Of a DNA stretch of 64,000 bases, positions 46,825-57,623 are shown in pieces. Positions within the stretch are counted from its first letter, which is position 1. Each line of letters begins with the position of its first letter. The notes below the pieces were generated by a model. That model worked only from the letters and a program-made list of their open reading frames with translations. It had not been told where the DNA came from and made no database searches. The position numbers were made by a program, and so were the translations under genes. This DNA comes from Lepeophtheirus salmonis (taxonomy: Eukaryota; Arthropoda; Copepoda; Siphonostomatoida; Caligidae). The DNA lies in NCBI RefSeq assembly GCF_016086655.4, contig NC_052135.2, positions 8,336,363 through 8,400,362 of the forward strand. Reading direction: 5' to 3'.

Positions 46825-47478
46825 CCGGGTGTGTAGTTGAAATTTGGACACCTATAAAAGAGAGAAATATGAAAATACTTAAGAGGGATTGATCATTTCT
46901 CCCATAGGATGAAAATTGGAGCCCGCCCCCTTCAATAAAATGAACACAATCAATCGTGAAATGGCCTCACAAAGAGACAAAAGAATCCAGATTGTTTCTC
47001 CGAATCTTGAGTTAGGCAAGCAGGCAAACTGTTTACAACGCACAAAAGGGCATTAATGACGGTATTTTCATCGAAATATCCTTCAAAATGATCACACACA
47101 CAGGAAAGATAACAGAGTCCATTTTGGAGACCAACATTATATTCTGTTCAAAAACAAGTGGCCAACATACTTGCCAGATGGCAACCTACTCGACGTTTCC
47201 TTCTAGCCACTTATCGAGAACTGGGCCTGCCAGACAAAGGTACCGAATCTCAAAGCTCTCAAAGCTTCTGTTGCTGAGTATTGGTTCCCCGATTACATTA
47301 TTACCACACGTCAGATCTTCCAGCGGTACATCAAGCCCATTATGAAAGTCGATGAAGGGAGGCTACATTGAAAGTTAGAAATCCCTACATCTAAAACAAA
47401 GTTTGATTAATGTAGTTTCCGAAATTAAGCTTGTTAAAATTCAAGACTCAAATGTCTAGTTTTCAATTACGCACCCGG
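46825..47478 (+). mobile_element. Tc1-like element with both TIRs, internally deleted, 654 bp
   Basis: Left end CCGGGTGTGTAGTTGAAATT after TA; right end in reverse complement CCGGGTGCGTAATTGAAAAC, followed by TA. An ATG at 46961 starts MASQRDKRIQIV, a plausible transposase N-terminus. Around 47000-47075 an HTH-like remnant continues in shifted frames. From 47153 one frame of 73 codons with one stop reads NKWPTYLPDGNLLDVSF, then NLKALKASVAEYW, then RQIFQRYIKPIMKVDEGRLH and a stop at 47369-47371. This matches the 'WPP.SPDLNPLDFS.W', 'NV.ALKASV..EW' and 'R.FR.RLE.VI...GG.I' C-terminal end. Some 600 bp of catalytic core are absent. The short + strand frame starting 47088 is a shadow. Confidence 0.8.
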
Positions 47479-47659
47479 TAATTCAATAAATACAAATTGA
47501 AGAATCACTAGGTTTTACTATTTCAAAAAGTAATTAGAGTAAATGAGGCACAACAAAGCACCAAAATGCTTTTTAAATTAAAGAACCCAACTACTAGAAT
47601 AATCTTGCACGTTCCTAGTACTTTTTTCTGTTTATACTTGAGGGGAAAAAAATGAATCC

Positions 47660-47681
47660 AAAAAAAAAAAAAAAAAAAAAA
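47660..47681 (+). repeat. Poly(A) tract
   Basis: Uninterrupted A run of about 22 bases. No retroposed sequence recognised directly upstream. Confidence 0.9.
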
Positions 47682-47929
47682 TGACACATTGTTTATGTGT
47701 TAGTTATATTATTTGTAAACTACTAAGATTTCACCATTTCAATTTCCCCTGTCTCACCGCTTATTAAAGGGTTTGACTATACATAGTTAAAGTTAGCTTC
47801 AATTGTTTTCTTTCTTCTTAAAATATGAAAAGAAATACTATTAGTTTACAGTATTTATTTTTTACTAACAAAAAATCAATTTTATAGACGATTTACCGGA
47901 AAATAAGTATCTACATATGTGGCACGTTA

Positions 47930-48360
47930 ACATTAAAACAATCTTGGGCAAAAATCAAGTAAGGGAGAAAATCTATTTTTTTTATAACTTCATATATATG
48001 TACACATACTGCCCAATATTCATCGACATATTTGAGTCCATAATAGGCTTTGTATTCAAATTTGTGGGATGAGTTAAGACACTTGGGAATAAGCTATAGT
48101 TTAAAGCCGTTATTTGATTCAAGAGACTTATATTTGTCAGGATATGCTCCCTTTTCAGTCACAAAAGCTATCAATTTATCATTATTTTATTGTGACTATC
48201 AATTTTGACTACTTCAAGTGTAAGTTGATACAACCTCAAAGGGTTAATAATAATACTTGGCGGCTAGAAGTTGACGATAATTCGTCAAATAATACAAATG
48301 TAATATACACTCAATTTTGAGGAAAGTCCTTCTATCTTGCAAATATATGTTGATATATTT
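47930..48360 (+). repeat. Dispersed repeat family A copy
   Basis: One of the cleanest copies: 'gagtccataataggctttgt', 'gtgggatgagttaagacac', 'aacctcaaagggttaataat', 'gacgataattcgtcaaataa' and 'gtaatatacactcaatttt'. Confidence 0.7.
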
Positions 48361-49479
48361 ATATAAAAAAGAAGACTTAAGTTTTGAGCGATACATCTTT
48401 TTGTCAATCCTTTATGCCTTTTAATTGCAATTTAAAAGCACAGCTGTGTAACCCACGCCGACAAACACGTTCTAATAAATAAATAAAAAAGTACCGTCTT
48501 GCATGGGTAGGTACATAAAGTTATGTAATTTTTTTATCTTAGAAGAATATTATTAGTGTACAATCTAACTATTTTACTATGTAGTAGGTATTCTAAAGAA
48601 TCTCACTTTATTATTTGTTGGTCAAGTGTGGGCGTATTTGCTTGCTTGCCTTTTAAATAAATGTTTTTCTTTCTTTCCTGCTCATCATCCCACGAAGAAA
48701 TGGATTTGTACCTATGTATATATACAAAATTACCATTGTTGTCTGTGAGGGAGGTTGTTGCAAGTTGCATCATAGCATCATCATTATAGAAAGAGTAGAA
48801 TCATTCCAATCACCAAAACAAATTGCGCCGATTGTATTCTACCAATAGATTTATCGTGAGAAGTGAAGGGAAAAGTTGTGAAAATATGTACGTCATATTA
48901 TTATTATTATTTGTTCATGAGTTTGTAACGTAGATATAACGGAAATACTTAGTCAGTAGATTATCACGCACTTCCGATTTGATTGAAGTAGGAGAAGAGT
49001 AGGTCGACGACGACAATGATGACACCGAAGTGAAAATACCGGTCGGTGTGTTCTATCTACTTAGTTACACTTACTTCCAACTTGATGGTAATAATAATAA
49101 TTTTGTATTTTCACATTTCCGTCTGTAGATTCTACATAGATAGTAGGGTTGGGTTTAGTGTTATAATTTTTGTGTGACACCGCCTCATTTGTTACAAGTT
49201 CGGCCTTCTATGTAAACTCGCTCTACATTCAAATCCATCTTGAAAAATAAAATAAAATTATTTTGTATGCAAGATGGCCGGTAATAAACTTACAGGTTTT
49301 TTTGTTTTTTTCTTCAGTTTGGCTAAAGTCAACAAGTAGTACACTTATTTTTCGTTCTTTTTGCCAAATTTCCTTCAGGTAGCTTCAAAAATGAATTCAC
49401 AAGAACAAAATCGAAAATCATCTTTTTCAAGTCTAAATTTGCACATTTCTGGGTTTGTGAAAGCCCTGGTTTTTCTTCA
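48361..49479. other. Intergenic stretch; N-terminal Tc1 remnant possible near its end
   Basis: No gene recognised. An ATG at 49391 (MNSQEQNRKSSF) lies about 90 bp upstream of the transposase fragment that follows and may be its original start, with the middle deleted. This cannot be shown from the sequence alone. Confidence 0.35.
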
Positions 49480-49656
49480 TCTCTCGACCTCAACCCTCTG
49501 TACCGTGGGCTACAACTTAAGATCTCCCACCACAACAGCATTTACTCAGCCATCAGGGAGGCCCTGGAGGAGTTTGCCATAGCTTGTTCCTCATTTCGGC
49601 AAGGTGTCGTGGCTATTATGTCAGTTAGTTGGGGGAAAATACTTAGAATATCTTAA
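49480..49656 (+). pseudogene. Tc1-like transposase C-terminal fragment, open frame
   Basis: An uninterrupted 58-codon frame starts SLDLNPLYRGL, continues SIYSAIREALEEFA, then ACSSFRQGVVAIM, and stops at 49654-49656. It corresponds to 'SPDLNPLDY.L', a variable '..LK..I..AW.E' segment and 'C.SFR.R.EA.I' of Tc1-like transposases. Residues upstream of DLNP (CESPGFSS) are only loosely WPPSSP-like. Truncated at its 5' side or internally deleted. Confidence 0.65.
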
Positions 49657-49782
49657 ATGTTAGTTATAGAACTTTCAATTGAACAATTCTCAATTCAAAA
49701 GTCTTATGACTGTGAAATAATTTTTTGAATATTTTTAAGTTTATTTCCGACTACCCTGTATGAATGAAGTACTGTTTTGTTT

Positions 49783-50068
49783 CAGTTGTACTCGGTATTG
49801 TACAATTCTAGGACCGTTCTTTAAGACTGTCGGTCCTAAGGACTGTTAGTAAAAAAAAGAAATTAAGTTGAGTGGCGTTATCAAAGACTAAACTTAATAA
49901 ATTTTTAGAGCTGGATGGGACTTAAATTTTAAACAAGGTTCGAGACTACACTAAATGTTTTTTAGAAGAAGAGATATATTTTTTGTTGGCTCACGGTCAC
50001 TGTTTATAAAAAAATCACTTCAGACCGAACCGTAAAGTTAATTATGTGTTGGACCGAGTACAACACTA
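49783..50068. mobile_element. AGTGTTG-family TIR element, 286 bp
   Basis: Left end CAGTTGTACTCGGT. The right end GACCGAGTACAACACTA gives TAGTGTTGTACTCGGTC in reverse complement, agreeing over about 13 bp. The interior has 'aggaccgttctttaagactg', 'cggtcctaaggactg' and 'cagaccgaaccg', as in other copies. Confidence 0.65.
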
Positions 50069-50989
50069 CTATGTAGATTACTACTACTATAGAGATTAAT
50101 ATGTGAAAATCATTTTTTCTTTTTTTTCTAATTCACTTCTTTTCCTTCTCTTCCTCCCCCTACTTTGTTTTTCCTCTCTTTTACCCCTATGATGATATTC
50201 ACGACTGTCAAAAGGAATCGTGACTACCAATTTTCTATTTATTGTTTTTTTCTTCTTCTTATTATTATTATTGAGTAAAAAGATCTCTATGGGAAAAAAA
50301 TGTATTTATTCTTACTATAATATTAACTAAGTATGTATGTATATATTATATAATTCCAAAGAAGAACCAATAACACAAATGTTTAATTTCTCTCTTTCTT
50401 TTTTTCGAAATTTCATTTACTTGTCTGTCAAAGGTCATGACATTTAAATTTCATGAGGATGAGAGGCGATGAAAATTATATATACTATACATACATATTA
50501 TATTTTGGGGGATGAGAGATAGAGGAGGGATATATCGTCCTACCTACCTATCTACCAACCATAAATATATTATCTATCCTATACATTATAATACACACGT
50601 AATATACAATTATTCAACGCGTAGTTTTTAATTATAATATTTCATTCATCATACTATTTGTGGTGGGGGCTCTTAATAAAAAAAAGTTTACTATTGGCTT
50701 ATCTACCTTTAGTGTATAGGGGTGGGAAAGTCAAGTTGTGAAAATGTCTTGATTATGACTATGAAAGAAACAACTAATTGTTTTAAGTACTTTGCTACAA
50801 CCATTTTCAAAACTTCCGTTCATTTCGCTTTTTGGAGATTTTACCGCCTTTTTATGTTCGAACTTTTTTTGAAACATTCCTTTATTTTTATCAATGGAGC
50901 CTCAACTGAGATAATGACTATGCATAAGGCTATGAGTCCTTTCCAAAACTACTCATGAATACTGAGGAAATTCTGGTGTATTTTTTAGC
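50069..50989. other. Intergenic stretch without supported gene
   Basis: Pyrimidine-rich 50120-50185. The 78-codon frame at 50722-50958 shows no recognisable motif and no splice context. Confidence 0.4.
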
Positions 50990-51310
50990 TAGCCCTTTTT
51001 TTTAAATTGGTAGTCTGAATGATGAATTGTATTTCTCTGGGCTATTGCCATTATTATTTAACTCCTGAGTAGTGAACTTCCTTTCTTACTACATAAAATA
51101 ATATTTAAACCCCTGATTAAACATCATTGTGTGCTCGTAAAAAACGGAGAGTAGCCTTGAGGATTTGTTGCCAAATTATAATAGTAAGAATTGAGGATCC
51201 ACATGGGAGACATTCTTTTTTATTTCCTTTTCCCCTCCTCTCTTGTCGCAGCTGATCTAATGAAACTAATGAGCTATGCTGCTCTCCTCCAAAAAATTCT
51301 TCAAATAGAT
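50990..51310 (+). repeat. Dispersed repeat family C copy
   Basis: Contains 'aattggtagtctgaatgat', 'gctcgtaaaaaacggagagt', 'gaggatttgttgccaaatta', 'cgcagctgatctaatgaaac' and 'ctcctccaaaaaattcttca' in the order of the 2.7 kb copy. Confidence 0.7.
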
Positions 51311-52329
51311 CCTGGATCTGTGACTCCTTATAAATACTAAAATAACTGTTTCATGTACAATAATAGCCCCTATCCAGTCAAAACCTCAAAAGATCTCAAA
51401 TTTGTTAATAGTAGGAAGAAGTCGAATTTCTTCTAAAAAATTCAAATTACTCTTTGGCATAATTTTCTTTTTTGTATAGACTAAAATATAAAAAGGCGGC
51501 GAATATATCACACGGCAAAATTACCAGTCACAGAAACATACTCCCATCCCAACTTTTGCATATATGTAGCATAATGTGTGTAGGCTACGGTTAAGATGAT
51601 TGAATTTATTTCCAGTTCGGTCTTGTATTTTTTCTAGGATAATCGACACCGATATTTTGATTTGGACCAAAAAAGGATCACACATAAGTTAATAGTCTCT
51701 AGAAAAAAAGTCATTCCCCCTACCCCCACGCCATCAAAATTATTTTCTAAAACAAAGCAAAAAGTACGTAGGACCGGAGATCACGACATCAGCAATCTAA
51801 ATTATATCAAATTAGTCAAAATTATAACCGTCTCAGTACTAGTCCAGTTTTTTCAGAGTAAAATACAACATCTCTACTACATACACAAAACAAACTTGTA
51901 TACTTTTGCATCGATGTATATCTTTGTACCATGTACATATGTTTGCTGGCAAGGGCGGCTGTAATTTTATATTCAATTGATCATCATCATCTGCTTCATT
52001 CCTTGTTACTTGAATAATAATAAAAAAGATAAATTGTCTTTTGCAATAACAGTTTTTTATTTATTTTTTTGAATATTTATTATTTTGAAGAGTATTTATT
52101 TTGTCTCTTCCAATTTTCTTCCTTCCTCTCATCCCAAGAATGATGGAACATGATCCTTCATCTTATTTATATTTCAAAAATGTAAAAGGTATGGCATGTG
52201 ATGATGATGTCGAAATCACCCACGCCAGAAATATCTTTCAAATAGAATTTATTCACACAAATAAGTAATTCCGTTTCTAAAGAAAACTTACAAATATTAT
52301 CTGTTTTATTTGGTAATTATTTTGTGTAT
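51311..52329. other. Intergenic stretch without supported gene
   Basis: The 100-codon frame at 51662-51964 has no recognisable motif. Nothing else supported. Confidence 0.4.
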
Positions 52330-52560
52330 ATGGGTATGTTTTGTTCAAGTTGTAACTTGTAATACAAACTTAACGCCTTTTTAATTATTATTCTATCAGT
52401 CATTTTAATGCGAATGTATTAATAGATGCCATCATCATATAATTTGAATCCATTAAAATTGCTTATTTATTGCGTATTTACGAGTAATGAAGCCTTGGAT
52501 TTTCCACATTTGCTACAGAATACTTAAAAGATAATATAAGGAATATACTGATGCATCCGA
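52330..52560 (+). repeat. Family A-associated unit
   Basis: Shares 'caagttgtaacttgtaatac', 'ttgcgtatttacgagtaat' and 'tgctacagaatactt' with 26800-27000 and 27900-28060. Only this left unit is present. Confidence 0.45.
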
Positions 52561-53129
52561 ATCGGCTCAAGACTGCCGATTTCACAAATACCTCAATGCT
52601 GTACAAAGAGGTTTGATACATTATTATCCTTATTTGATGAGTTTGTTTTCTGAAAGTATAGGGATAAAGCTGCTATTTTACCGCAAGGGATTTAAGTGAC
52701 CTGACCAACTTAAATTTATTACTTAATTTCAGTAAATAACACTTTATAATTTCTACGAGGGTATCACCCTTGTGTTTCAAGAGCCAGTCACCGTTGAACG
52801 TTGCTAAAAGGAATAAAAAAGCAAATAAGTTTACTTAATGTGAGCAGTTACGGTCTTACCTCAATAATACAAAAATATACAGTGTTTTTGTGGTCAGCTG
52901 TTCATTTTTATTTTATCCCTAATCAGTGTCTTGAACAAGTTTGATGGGTGCTTGAGTTGGAGTGAGCTCTTGTTAAGCTGGGACAAATTCCAAACATTTT
53001 GAGCTATAATTAGATTATATATTTTTCATGCCTGTGTTTTTTTAGCAGGACAATACTTAGTACAAGGTTAAATCGGCGCTTGCTTGCGCCTGTGATTTTG
53101 TTATAATGCAGCTGTATGATGGTGTCACC

Positions 53130-53485
53130 TTTTTTGCTAACAGAAAGGTTCTTTTATCAACAAACTTTACTGAAGTTTTGGGTATCATAGCAACAGCTGC
53201 TCCAGATATAAAGAAGATTGATTTTGTAGAGGAGGAACGGCGTTGTGCCGTGACAATGGTTTTGTCCTCATTAACATGAAAATCTCAAATGTGACTGGCG
53301 TCCTAATCTGTACGGTCAAAAGATTTGTAAGGCTCTTCTGGAGACAAATGCTCCCAGATCCGTCATCAGCCAGAAAAGTTGAAATAGTGGTCTGGATCTT
53401 AATCTGATGTATCTGTAAATCTACCAGAAAGTTTGGCCTCAGGAACAATTTAAAGATTTATAAAAACCCTCATCTCAACACCCTG
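53130..53485 (+). mobile_element. Tc1-like element remnant with right terminus
   Basis: Ends CATCTCAACACCCTG followed by TA, a Tc1/mariner-type terminus (CAGGGTGTTGAGATG inverted). Shortly before, the + strand reads LDLNLMYL (about 53394-53420), a DLNP-like remnant, and TVKRFVRLFWRQM (about 53310-53345) of uncertain origin. The left terminus was not found. The 87-codon minus-strand frame has no family motif and is treated as a shadow. Confidence 0.45.
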
Positions 53486-55729
53486 TACTTGATGAATAAG
53501 TCTTCATTTTGTATGCTTTATCTCAAGTTTTGGGGTTTAGTTTCCATGTAGTGAACTTGGGGAATGTACTAGATCTACATACAAGTCCATAATTATATTA
53601 ATGAAGAATCATATTATAATTTTAGTGTGGTAATATATAGCCATCCTTGTAGACACACTTACACTCCATCCAAGGGCTGCAAAATCTTTCTGAACTAAGC
53701 CCTTTCTTTTACAAGGAAGTATGTAAGAGTCGTTATCTTGTTTTTCTTCCTAGCAGCTATGTGAGAAAAAACATCACTGGATGAAGAAATGGATTCAATG
53801 TCGTCACCATCACCACAACCACTCCTTTGCTAAACGTCGCACGTTTATTTTACAGTATTTAATTTGCAAATAACTTTCCTACGTTAGAAATGGCGCAATA
53901 TTATGGAAGAAGAAGAAAAGTAATGTATGGAGCCCACACGGATTTTCTACTCAACCCATTTAGATATTGGTGCGCATACTCACTCTTCTTCTTAGGAAAT
54001 GAATTTGTTATTCCCAATCATGATTCGAAGGTATTTTCATGAATTATTATTAACATTTGAATAGTATCTACAGAATGAATTACGCCCAAATCTATTCTAT
54101 TATTGTTATAATAATTATTTGATCATGAAGATAGATGATCAATGATATGCAGCTTCTTATTTGTTCTTAAGAAGTCAAGAAGAAGAGGGAAAAGTAGGTC
54201 AACTCAGAGTGATTGTTACTGAATAGGTACTCATTAGTGAGAGGATTTAACAAAAATAATAATAATTAATGTTATTTGAACAAATTGAGGAGAAGGAGTA
54301 AAGACGTGGAAGAAAAAAAATGTCATTGATTTATTGTTTGTTCTCCCTTAATTATGAAATATCTTTTTATATATATATATATTATATTATATTATTTATA
54401 GGTAGAATAAAATGTTAAATATTTTTATTTCTATTTTATTTGGTTGACCAACCACCGTGGATTGGATCATCGCTCTAAGTTATTGGAATTCCTTTATATA
54501 AAAACCCATTTTCTAGTTGTGATAATTGCCTCGGAACAACTCGTAGTGGGGTGGTCCTATCTCTCTACTTAACATTTTGGTTGCTACCAAGGAGCTCCGC
54601 CAAATAGTTTTAATTTCAACCCAGCATCCGGCCCAGTATGGACTTTAACTGCTGTTTTCGACTTAATTTGGTATGCCTAGGTGCCGGAAATTATTCCCAT
54701 GCACTTCTTCAATTAGCGGTCCGTTTTATGCATCCTAGGTAATTCTTGCTTTTTCTAATGCATGCAAACAAAACAAGGAACTAATAAAAATTAAACAAAA
54801 TTAAGGGGCAAATTTTATGAAACTACTTAACACTATCCCCATCATCACTCTAGTACTTATATCACCATCTTGGAAATGAAAACGAAAGCCATGTTTTTGA
54901 ATAGCACTTCCGACAACCACTTCTTTTTGTCAATAGTTTCTACTTTTATGTTACGGGAAGGGGGTCTGATTGACCGTTCAATCATGTTGAATCTGGGTTC
55001 ATCTTTGCACTGAGTGCATCTGTGGCTGTCTGTCATCTTTTTTCGAAGAACTACCAGTGTTCCGAACAAAAAAGAAAATACCCCCAAGGCGACAATCAGT
55101 ATTGCCCTGGTACCACGACGACCGCACCACGGACCGGTTTTGGAAAACCATGGTTGCTACTGCCCTTGTTTTGTAGAGATGCATGTTTTAATTAACTCCT
55201 TTGCTACATACATATCATCATGATAGTAACCGCTTAGCCTCTGAGTAATTAACGTATACAAACGTTAATCTCCTTTGATAATCCACCTAATTATGTTATT
55301 CTAGTAAAAAGAGGTAGGGAGGGAGTCTCGCGGTCTGTTATTCAAGTATGTTGTTAATCCCTTTCATTTTGCTACATATATTTGTGGACAGGTAAGATGA
55401 TTTTGTAGTATTTTGAAGAAAAGTAGAGGAGAATGGCTACACACAACGAAGCACAACAACCATTTATACATTTTTATGAAAAATCATCGACTCTGAAGAA
55501 AATGAGGGACAAACGTTCTTATCAAGGTTCTATTATTAAAGTAATAGTACTTACCTACCTATTATAGGCACTGCTATTCATTTTTATGATGGAGCAGGGG
55601 GAAGCTTAATTTCCACTTTGCTGACTATATTAACGGATCCAATAATATCCCATCAATTCCAGATTATTCACGTTCCATTTTGTTTCAGTTCTTCATTTCC
55701 CTCTATAATTTGATAATAATATTACCTAG
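53486..55729. other. Intergenic stretch, one unassigned coding-like patch
   Basis: Mostly without signal. 54450-55220 is less AT-rich than its surroundings and holds overlapping open frames on both strands. On the minus strand the frame at 54857-55087 includes HRCTQCKDEPRFNMIERSI. I could not assign any of these to a family, and no intact gene structure is visible. A decayed mobile element is the likeliest explanation. Confidence 0.3.
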
Positions 55730-56430
55730 TAATGTTGGGTTTTCGTCGGATTTTTTTTTAGACCGGTCTAGAATTTTTTGTAAGACCGAACTAATTTGCA
55801 GTAAAGATACATCTTGATCGGTCCCACAATTTTCTTTAGGAAATAAAATAGAAAATTTTATATATTGCCTTTTTTTATAATTAAAAATATCATCGGGTTG
55901 TCTTAAATCACTGTAGACTGAATTGACAAAATCAAAAAAATACAATTTCGGTACGAGATCATCTAGGGCTTCTTATTTCCCCAGAAATAGTCTTGGAGTA
56001 GTATCCTAGGAAATATTTTTTACATTTTGGAATCTCGGGGAAATAATAAATTTTAAGCTATTTATTCCTTTTGGATTTTTTTTTAATCAGTCAGATCTTT
56101 TTTTACTATTCATCAGTCTTAAGGACCGATACGTAAGTCCTTCAGTTCTACTGTCCTTAGCTATCTTTTTATTTTCATTAATCCTTACTCATACTGAAGA
56201 ATATAAAAACGATGAAAAAAATGAATTATATGTACCTAGTGCGTATAATACTTAAGTATTATACGTTCTAACCGCACACCTTCTGTAACAGGGTTAGCAA
56301 ACTACATCATTTCAGCTGTTTTAGTTACCTTAAAAGACCGGTAAGGACCGGTCGTGGGACTGACAAATTTTATTGCGACATGACAGATATTACTGCAGTA
56401 TTTTTAATTTTTTTAGACCGATCCAACACT
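55730..56430. mobile_element. AGTGTTG-family TIR element, large copy
   Basis: Left end TAATGTTGGGTTTTCG. The right end GACCGATCCAACACT gives AGTGTTGGATCGGTC in reverse complement. The interior is full of 'agaccggtc', 'gaccgatac' and 'cggtcc' words. It includes a perfect 24-bp palindrome at 56242-56265 and, at 56308-56330, 'actacatcatttcagctgtt', which is repeated in the hairpin at 57579-57623. Confidence 0.55.
56242..56265. repeat. Perfect 24-bp palindrome
   Basis: The first half CGTATAATACTT is followed directly by its exact reverse complement, with no spacer. It lies inside the TIR element 55730-56430. Confidence 0.9.
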
Positions 56431-57095
56431 CTTTCCCACTTTTTTTAGAATTTCGTAACTTGATAATTTAATAGTAAGTGATGAACAAGCTCATTTTTTG
56501 GTGGATAATAAATAATCAAATGAAACTTAAATAGTGAAATAATTAAAGTACTATATTTTCCGTAGGTGCAAATCTCCTAGAAATCCCTGGGAAAAGGATT
56601 ACTGTGAGAGAAACCCCCTTGTCTTCTCATCACTACTATTCTTTAAAGTACTTACATCCTACGTCAAAAACACTCTTCATATTTAAGTACCTATTATTTC
56701 TTGCTCGATTTATGTAGTATGAATAATATTCATTCATATGTTTGATGATACTAGTTCAGGCGTTTTGTTAATTTCTCTTCTTACATTCATTCTGTTTTTG
56801 GAAAAAGTACCTACATTATTTTTTTTATTATCCTATGAAGAAGGTAAAATAAATACCTTTGATTCTCTCCTATCATGCAAATAATTATGAGAAAAAAAAG
56901 CTGTAATCATATTATATTTGCTACCTCTTTGTACATATATATGTACATATAAACAAACGTTTTCTCTTCAAGGATCATTCCTTAAATAAATTGTACATCT
57001 TGCTTATACACCACATAGATTACATACATAATATGATAAAACAATGTTCATTCTTTGTACATATAGCGCGTCTTATTTTTGTTTTTGTTTTTTCA

Positions 57096-57112
57096 TCTCT
57101 CTCTCTCTCTTT
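57096..57112 (+). repeat. (CT)n microsatellite
   Basis: Perfect TC/CT run. Confidence 0.8.
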
Positions 57113-57157
57113 CCAACGTTAATAGTAAATAGATTTACAAGGACTCCTTTTTTCAAG

Positions 57158-57230
57158 TTCATTTCCTTAGTTGACCGTAACTATCCAGAAAGAGTTAAGA
57201 ATCTTCATATAATAATAATTTATCAGATAA
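57158..57230 (+). other. CRAL-TRIO-like coding stretch (candidate exon)
   Basis: Directly after a pyrimidine-rich CTTTTTTCAAG, an acceptor-like site, one frame reads FISLVDRNYPERVKNLHI. In CRAL-TRIO/SEC14 lipid-transfer proteins a helix ending 'Q..YPERLK..HIIN.P' is a signature. The frame stays open to 57382, but past about 57220 the residues (an Ile-rich run, then ICLVWLCFANYP) do not follow the family, and no GT donor fits right after the matching part. It may be a decayed exon, an exon with an unusual end, or chance. Confidence 0.25.
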
Positions 57231-57315
57231 GTGCAATAATATGCCTTGTATGGTTATGCTTCGCTAATTATCCCCTACTCTTTGATGGCAATGGATGGAT
57301 TATCCTTATTTTGTT

Positions 57316-57478
57316 TAGTATCGGTGCTTATTTAGGACTAAAACTGCAGTCCCGTCGAGTTCAGTCTCGCTCGCTTTCTTAAAATCAGTTCTAGTACTGA
57401 CAGTCTGAAGGACCGACGGTCTTAAGGACGAGTCCTAAGACTGAACTGAGCTGAATAAATATAGACTGTCACAGCACT
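57316..57478. mobile_element. AGTGTTG-family short TIR element
   Basis: The right end GACTGTCACAGCACTTA gives TAAGTGCTGTGACAGTC in reverse complement, close to the TAGTGTTGTGTCAGTC end of the 38.6 kb copy. The left end near TCGGTGCTTATTTAGGAC is weaker. The interior 'ctgacagtctgaaggaccg', 'acggtcttaaggacg' and 'ctaagactgaactgagct' is shared with 38.6-38.7 kb and 56.1 kb. Confidence 0.5.
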
Positions 57479-57578
57479 TATCCTTTGTGTTGCATTGTTT
57501 GAAAAAAACAGCACTCCGAATCCTAATAAGATACGTCAGTCCTAGGATCAGTTCTTATTGGTCTTTTATAGTAACTTT

Positions 57579-57623
57579 AACGGCTGAAATGACGTAGTTA
57601 TCAACTACGTCATTTCAGCTGTT
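57579..57623. repeat. Long hairpin, 21-bp arms, 3-nt loop
   Basis: Arms 57579-57599 and 57603-57623 are reverse complements at 20 of 21 positions around the loop ATC. The stem contains the TGACGT / ACGTCA core and CAGCTG/CGGCTG. One arm is also present at about 56309-56330 in the neighbouring TIR element. Confidence 0.9.

Noticed and set aside
50722..50958. 78-codon + strand frame rich in Phe and Thr
   Set aside because: No family motif and no splice signals; such lengths occur by chance in 64 kb of six frames.
54857..55184. Overlapping minus-strand frames with HRCTQCKDEPRF as a possible zinc-binding protein
   Set aside because: Only one Cys pair, no second pair, no splice context, and competing frames on both strands; no family could be named.
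57044..57382. 112-codon open frame as a complete small membrane protein
   Set aside because: Hydrophobic residues come from T-rich DNA; the only recognisable part is the short CRAL-TRIO-like segment, reported separately. The 3' end runs into a TIR element.
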